From positions 6,391,741-6,455,740 of the forward strand of contig OX375872.1 of NCBI GenBank assembly GCA_947359465.1: a stretch of 64,000 nucleotides of DNA, read 5' to 3'. Both the position numbers and the translations under genes were made by a program. Below, piece after piece: positions 37,243 to 64,000 of the stretch. Below the pieces are notes generated by a model, which was not told the DNA's origin, did no database searches, and worked only from the letters and a program-made list of their open reading frames with translations. This DNA is from Metellina segmentata (Eukaryota; Arthropoda; Arachnida; Araneae; Tetragnathidae). Numbering within the stretch: the stretch's first letter is position 1; every line of letters begins with the position of its first letter.

Positions 37243-38004
37243 CAGTTTTTAAAATATACAATACATATTTAAATAACATTTTCTGTACAGCAAATTCATA
37301 TGTACATAATAGAACAAAAGTTTAGCTATAAATTTATACAAATGATGTTGATAAATAATAATGAAGCTGGAATCAATGTTAGCAAATGACTTATGAAATA
37401 TATTTATCAATATCTGAATAAATTATGCCCTAAACATCCAATAATAAATGCAAAAGTAAGGCCCCAGCCCAGAAAACTTGGCCTTCCAAATTTTAATGAG
37501 AAGAAAATCTTTTATTTAAATATTATCATTTTGTGATTAAAAAAATTACTTGACATATTAATCACTTCATACTTTTTCCAAGTGAAAAAGATGAACCTTT
37601 TAAATCAACATAACATAGCTACAATCTTTGTAGTAGTTTTGAAACAATATGGATTTGCTTACATTTTCATGGAAATATATGCATACAAATATAATTTATT
37701 TCTTTAGAGCAAACAGTACATAGATGGAGGTTCTACACTATGAAAATGGCATATGTATCAAATTTAAGGTGCAGTGTATCCAGGATTAAATCCTTCATTG
37801 GAGATTCAACAACAAAATAATGCGCGCAAACTATTTTCATAAACTTTCACTCTATAAAAATTTAGCTCATTTCAAATAGAGCATATCCATACTTCTTTAT
37901 TTAAAGAGAACTAGCCTTATCTATACAATTTTGGCTGAAGATGGTTTAGTTCTATTCATGAATGAAATGATGATGATGCAGTAATCACAGATGCAGATGT
38001 CTCA

Positions 38005-58319
<20,315 letters not shown>

Positions 58320-61300
58320 CTGAAATAAATATCCAAAATAAAACAAATCATCCTTATTTAATCGTATAAAAGATACATTTTTCAAAAGAATAATATCAGG
58401 GTTCAATAGTTAATACTGAAAATCACAATTAAAGAAAATTATTCATTTTTACTAAATGTTTTTACAAAAAGTTAGCAAAATTGCAAACAAGTTCATTTTA
58501 CAAAAACTAATGAATAAATATCAAACACCAATAATGTTATCACTAGGAAATTTTACGGGATGGTTAACTTATTTTAGTAGAAATAGACAATCTTCCCCAG
58601 GATTTCCATAGCATTTAGTAATTATTACATGCAACAAAATATCTGCAGTGATTACACAAAAATTGAGATCAGAAGAATAGCAATAAATCAAAATTTATTA
58701 TTAATATCTATATATGTATTCCTCTGTTAAAAACTGATTATGATATATCTGTTAACATTTATCTAACCTATATCCTTCAGCTTTATAAAAAAAATACAAA
58801 ATCCCCTTGAGCAGCAATATATTCTTAATTAACTGTTACCCTCCCTTGTTGTAAAACTTGATATGTGCACTTGAACCCTAAAAATTTACAATACATTTAT
58901 TTTTTCCCAATGACAATAAAACATGATTATCAATCTTTGGTCAATTATGGCTAATGTGGTAATAAAATACGTGACTCGAAAATGTTTATCTGAAATTCTC
59001 TTTGAAAAATGACCTCATATTACAGTTAATTTCTACAAAAAGATTTACCAGGTTTGTATTGAATCATGGTTTATCTATTTCCCTTTCCAGGTTGAAGTGA
59101 ATATCAAATTCTTTATTACAATCAGCACTATTCATAAAACTTGATACATCAGTAATAGTACACACAAGGTCAGAAATATATTTCATATTTACGTCCAGTT
59201 ACTTTGAAACACATGTAACAATAAATAACAGTAGAGGTAGAAACCAACCCCTTTCAAAAGTGCATAATGGGGATTCTCTTTCCGATGTACAAGATTACAA
59301 TAAGCACCACCTTGGAACCTTCACTTAGAAGCTATTTTTAAAGTTTTCCACTTTGGTTGAGGCAATCTTGAATAATCTTTCAGAATTTAAAAGCATTATC
59401 ACACTGAATGTTTAATTATTCATTAAAATTTGGAAGGAAGCAAGAAAAATGACTTTAAAAAAATTACTCCCCAAATAGATGATTTCCCTAGATAGAACCA
59501 AAAATGAAAAGTTATCAAAGCAAAGGCTCTATTTAATAAGTAACTGAATAAAATATTTAATTAAAGGAAAGCATATAAATGTTTTTCACAGTTCTGAAGT
59601 CAGCTGTACTTAGAAACCAGAAATAGGCATCATATAGCTATTGAGAGGTGTACTCTGATGCATACAGAAATAATGAAAATACTTTAGGAGGAAAAAATTT
59701 TGAAGTATTTTAAATGGTCTAATTATATTTTATAAACAATTTATATGGCATTGAATAACTCAAGCAATTTTGTATCCGAGTTGTCTGATACAGTGGTTCA
59801 CTATCTTATGCATTAAAATGGGGTTAAAGATTAGACTAGATGTGAAACTTTGAATGAGACCTGCTAACATGTATATCAATAACTACTTTTATATAATTGT
59901 ATGAGGTACAGTTGATGGTTTTCAGACAGAAGCTCTCCCCATAAATAAAAAGTGGGGCAGCCTCAAACAAACAGATGCTAATGTGCACAAGGGTAGTATT
60001 AAGTCAGTCTCCAAGCAGATTACTTGCTGCAAAGTTGTACTAGTTTTCTTCACTTTTAAAGGTTTTTCCAAATGGTGTTAGCACTTTGAACTCAGTGAAA
60101 TTACTAATTTGTGCATCAACATTTTTACCAAATACATAATTGAAATATATATTTACATCTACACGTATGGATAATATAAGATTTTGAATCCCATGCTGAA
60201 AAATGACCTATCAATACAAACATTACACAACCACCTGGAGTTGATTAACATCGTTTTTTGAGAAAAAAACAATATTTTTGAGTATTACACATACAGTTTC
60301 ATTGAGGTAGGTTTTTGTCACGTGAGTGTAGTCAAGATTCAAAAAGGTGTGGAAATTACAGATCAATTTAACTTAATCTATGGCACTCTCATTTTAATAA
60401 CAGAAACATAGAACTTCTGGTAGGTACCATACAAATTAATTTCCCTTTTTGCGACTCAGGAAGTTTTTAAAACAATGGACAAAGTTAGATTTCTATGAAA
60501 TTGATTACAACGGACCTGATTCAGTAGAATTGTTACATTTAAACTCAAGGCTAAAAGTTATGTAGTGTCAGATAGGCACATGCACCTTTTAATTATGCCT
60601 CAAATAGCGCAAAACCTCTGGAGCGTCAAACCAAAAATCAAAATTGGCACAGGCTTTTTACAGTTTTGGGTGTGAAAATTATTAAATTAAGGGAAACTAA
60701 ACCTGAGATATTTTTTAAAGTTTTCAAGTTTATTATTTGAAATTAAATTTTTCCATTTTAACTTTCAGTATCTTATTAAAGAAAAAACATCTAGTTGCTC
60801 ATGATCTATTGACAACATAAATCTGGTCACATTGAACTTTCTTTGTAATTTTAACAACTTTTAAACAGCGCAAATATTTTTAAAATTTTTTCCCAGGTTA
60901 CTTGATTGCTAGGTATGGCAGTCATTTTTCAGCTACATAAGGGCTAATGTGCAGACACATAAAAATATGCAAAACTATATTTTAAGTAAAGCAAATTCGA
61001 ACAACATATTTCCAATCCAATTGCACCCATAAATAAAGTTCGCATTTCCAAGAATGGCTTAGTGTAGTTGTACATTTTGGTTTGTTTCTCAAATGTTCAC
61101 TTCGAAATAAATTTACTAAACACGCAGATCGAGAAGCATGACGAAGTTGTGTCACATCAACTATTTATTTCGCGTCATTAAGTGCATTCAAAATAAATTC
61201 AACGAAAGTATAATTTCCCAAAACAAAACGCATAGTTGGAATAAAAAGTAACGAAACAGATATATCAATCCGGATGCCATTTAATTTAAATAAGGTCCGA

Positions 61301-61480
61301 TTCCAAACGTGTAATTACGAAATCCATCGAAAGGGGATTCTCAAACTCTACCAATTTAAATGCGGAAAAAATAGCTCCTTTCCAAACAGAAGATTTGGTT
61401 CAATTTTTGTCCTCAAGACAGCGAAAACAAGGTTTATTGAAATGCGCCTTTGTAACACGAAGTGAAAAATATTACGAAAG
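58320..61480. other. AGAP intron sequence, no exon found
   Basis: About 3.2 kb of AT-rich sequence. I looked on the minus strand for the preceding GTPase exon (which should code the VLVGTQ-like G4 motif and end in one G) and did not find it. Confidence 0.6.
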
Positions 61481-61680
61481 GAACTCAAGAGGTAGATGGG
61501 CTTACCATGACGCAGGCCCCTCATAGAAAGGTGACGACCATGTCTGCTTCGGCTACGAAATCGATCGATACAGCGCCCTCTTTCGTGTCTTCAGAGCCCG
61601 AATTTCTGCTACAGGGGCAGAATACAAATGCCCCAATTTCAAAACCATGTCTCAACGAAAATACTCCACACCAACGATAA
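61481..61680. other. GC-richer, CpG-containing segment of uncertain role
   Basis: Distinct in composition from its surroundings (TCGATCGATACAGCGCCC). The minus strand has a good donor (CATG|GTAAG at 61506/61505), so it could be a non-coding first exon or promoter of an AGAP isoform. The plus strand is open for 72 codons (61462-61680) with no recognisable motif. Confidence 0.3.
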
Positions 61681-61815
61681 AGTTATGGCGTTCCACTATA
61701 TTCATCCGTCTACTCTTACCTGGTGAAACAAAACTGCTTTTTCTCACGGAGGCTCAGTGTTGCTGTCAGCTTTTTTAAATACTTGGAGAAAACGTTTTTC
61801 TTCCAATAAAATAGC
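61660..61815. repeat. Diverged copy of the 280 bp unit
   Basis: ATACTCCACACCAACGATAA, GTTATGG, CTACTCTTACCTGG, CTCAGTGTTGC and TTTAAATACTTGGA align in order with the unit at 62939-64000. Confidence 0.75.
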
Positions 61816-61969
61816 ATTTTCGAGAACAATTTAAAAATAGGTTATGGATTTAAGCAACAGTACCTATAAAATTACCCCGGAGAAAAATAAATACTCGCAC
61901 TTCTTTTTGACACACGCAAACGGACTCAAATGTTGTTTAATTTTTTTAAAAATATTTTGAATACGTTTT

Positions 61970-62938
61970 TCTTTAATCAAAATGCATGAATCTGATCTAT
62001 TTAACGATCGCGCAAGTCAAATTCTCCATGGCGAACACTGTCGTTAGACTTCGCATTATTCCAAAGAGGTCGAGAACGTTGGTTCAACGGAGAAAAAACT
62101 AATACATTCATTAAAAAATGTTCTACATTCAATTTGAAAATTCGGGCTGGACACAGAAATTGACAAAAAATTAGGACTACCTGTGTGCCAAATTTCATTA
62201 TCATAAAAAAGAAAAAACAGAACGCGCGCCAACCCCTGGTGATTGCTACGTTATTCAGGTTATCCTACCCCTGGTTATCCTACGATTGATTCAGTGCGAC
62301 GTTAATTAATTATCTACCTTCCAAAAACAATCGCGATTCTAAAGGACCAAAAAATCGAGGCGTCATTGTCTAAGACGCCCATAATCATATTGCAAAAATA
62401 AAAAAAGCTACAATTGCAAAATTATATATTTAAAGAAAATCAAATGTAAACTATCGATTTGGTGTAAAATTTTCCGCATATTTCAATCTATCTTTAACGA
62501 TCCCGATATTACAAAATAGAACTAAACAATGCCAGTCAAAAGTTTTTATTTGTTTTCTTCCTTTAGTTCGAATTGTTTGTGCACACGAAATGAATCTGTG
62601 ACCTCATTAACGATCGCAAAGGACAAATTCGTATTTGAAAAAATTTAAAAGTTACAATTGAAAACTTATTTATTTAAAAAAACTCACATTTTTAGGAATC
62701 GATCGGATGCAAAATTTTCCGCAGATTTAAAATCCGTTGAAAATTTTACTCTAACGATTCAGGAGATATAAATTAGTCAAAAAATGTTTTAGATTAAATT
62801 TTAAAATTAGGTCTGGACACAAAAATCGCAAAGAAATAGCACTACCCGAGAAAAATTTCATTATTGTAAGTGACATGGATTCGTCAGTACACTGAATACA
62901 TACGGACAAAGAACCACTCCTTTTATAGTAGTAGATAT
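61970..62938. repeat. Degenerate repeats preceding the 280 bp array
   Basis: 61985-62200 and 62590-62870 align with each other (AACGATCGC, CAAATTC, TCTGGACACA, ATTTCATTAT). CCCCTGGTGATTGCTACG at 62234 is shared with 40960. No gene. Confidence 0.6.
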
Positions 62939-64000
62939 TAGTTTATTGATTTTATATTCATTTTAAAGCAAATTTTTACGAAACTACTCCACAGCACCGA
63001 TAAAGTAATGGAGGGCATACCCTATATTGATTGAATCCGGCGAGCCTACTCTTACCTGAAAAAAAGTACTTCTCTTTGACCCGCGCACGAAGAGGACTCG
63101 GTGTTACCTTTTGATGGTTTAAATACTTGGAATACGCTTTTCTGATAAAAATAGTTATTTTATTTTTAAATAACTGTGTTATTTGATAAATCCATGTTCC
63201 TTATATAATTTTAGTTTATTGATTTTATATTCATTTTAAAGCATAAAAGCAAATTTTTACGAAAGTACTCCACAGCACCGATAAAGTTATGGAGGGCATA
63301 CCCTATATTGACTGAATCCGGCGAGCCTACTCTTACCTGGAAAAAAGTACTTCTCTTTGACCCGCGCACGGAGAGGACTCGGTGTTACCTTTTGATGGTT
63401 TAAATACTTGGAATACGCTTTTCTGATAAAAATAGTTATTTTATTTTTAAATAACTGTGTTATTTGATAAATTCATGTTCCTTATATAATTTTATTTTAT
63501 TGATTTTATATTCATTTTAAAGCATAAAAGCAAATTTTTACGAAAGTACTCCACAGCACCGATAAAGTTATGGAGGCATACCCTATATTGATTGAATCCG
63601 GCGAGCCTACTCTTACCTGGAAAAAAGTACTTCTCTTTGACCCGCGCACGGAGAGGACTCGGTGTTACCTTTTGATGGTTTAAATACTTGGAATACGCTT
63701 TTCTGATAAAAATAGTTATTTTATTTTTAAATTACTGTTATTTGATAAATTCATGTTCCTCGTATAATTTTATTTTATTGATTTTATATTCATTTTAAAG
63801 CATAAAAGCAAATTTTTACGAAAGTACTCCACAGCACCGATAAAGTTATGGAGGCATACCCTATATTGATTGAATCCGGCAAGCCTACTCTTACCTGGAA
63901 AAAAGTACTTCTCTTTGACCCGCGCACGGAGAGGACTCGGTGTTACCTTTTGATGATTTGAATACTTGAAATACGCTTTTCTTATAAAAATAGTTATTTT
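62939..64000. repeat. Tandem array of a unit of about 280 bp, four copies
   Basis: Copies start near 62939, 63213, 63493 and 63773; the last is cut by the window end. Near-identical, differing by a few substitutions and an 8 bp ATAAAAGC absent from copy 1. Landmarks per unit: TACTCCACAGCACCGATAAA, CTACTCTTACCTGG, GACCCGCGCACGGAGAGGAC, GATGGTTTAAATACTTGG. On the minus strand each has a pyrimidine tract and CAG|GTAAG. Confidence 0.95.

Overview
This is a window of AT-rich arthropod-type genomic DNA. I favour a chelicerate such as a spider, from the style of the Gypsy polyproteins, the tRNA-derived SINEs and the long AT-rich introns, but only 'arthropod' is well supported. No prokaryotic signal is present. 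The window divides into a left half (1-30400) that is a transposon graveyard, and a right half (about 38000-58300) holding 15 coding exons of one conserved host gene on the minus strand.

The host gene is an AGAP-family ArfGAP (centaurin gamma, CenG1A in Drosophila). The exons splice in silico with consistent phase through every junction into 659 codons plus a stop. They encode the end of the GTPase-like domain, a low-complexity linker, a split PH domain, a C4 zinc-finger ArfGAP domain with its arginine finger, and two ankyrin repeats. The exons for the front of the GTPase domain and the start codon are not visible up to position 64000 and must lie to the right of the window. The introns carry several small non-autonomous DNA transposons.

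Left half, in order. (1) Gypsy-1, minus strand, 1-8877, its pol split by a 4.1 kb hAT-like element (1031-5127) that itself contains two tRNA-derived SINEs with target-site duplications. (2) A short transposase tail at 9746-9860. (3) Gypsy-2, plus strand, 10310-12720, scrambled, missing its integrase core and carrying a Jockey-like LINE 3' end. (4) A 120 bp (TA)n tract. (5) Gypsy-3, minus strand, 13304 to about 18800, of a different lineage, with a non-autonomous mariner in its leader. (6) A 3.48 kb element at 19301-22783 with about 400 bp inverted repeats, an 8 bp hAT-style target duplication and a decayed transposase. (7) Gypsy-4, plus strand, 23840-25460, followed by a Tc1-like element (25600-26660). 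(8) MITE and SINE fragments to about 30400.

The right end (61660-64000) is made of degenerate repeats and four near-identical copies of a unit of about 280 bp. On the strand of the AGAP gene, each copy carries a pyrimidine tract, CAG and GTAAG in direct juxtaposition, the signature of a recursive splice site. This, the long-TIR element, and a MITE whose own subterminal motif has grown into a 17 bp minisatellite are the observations I consider most worth following up.
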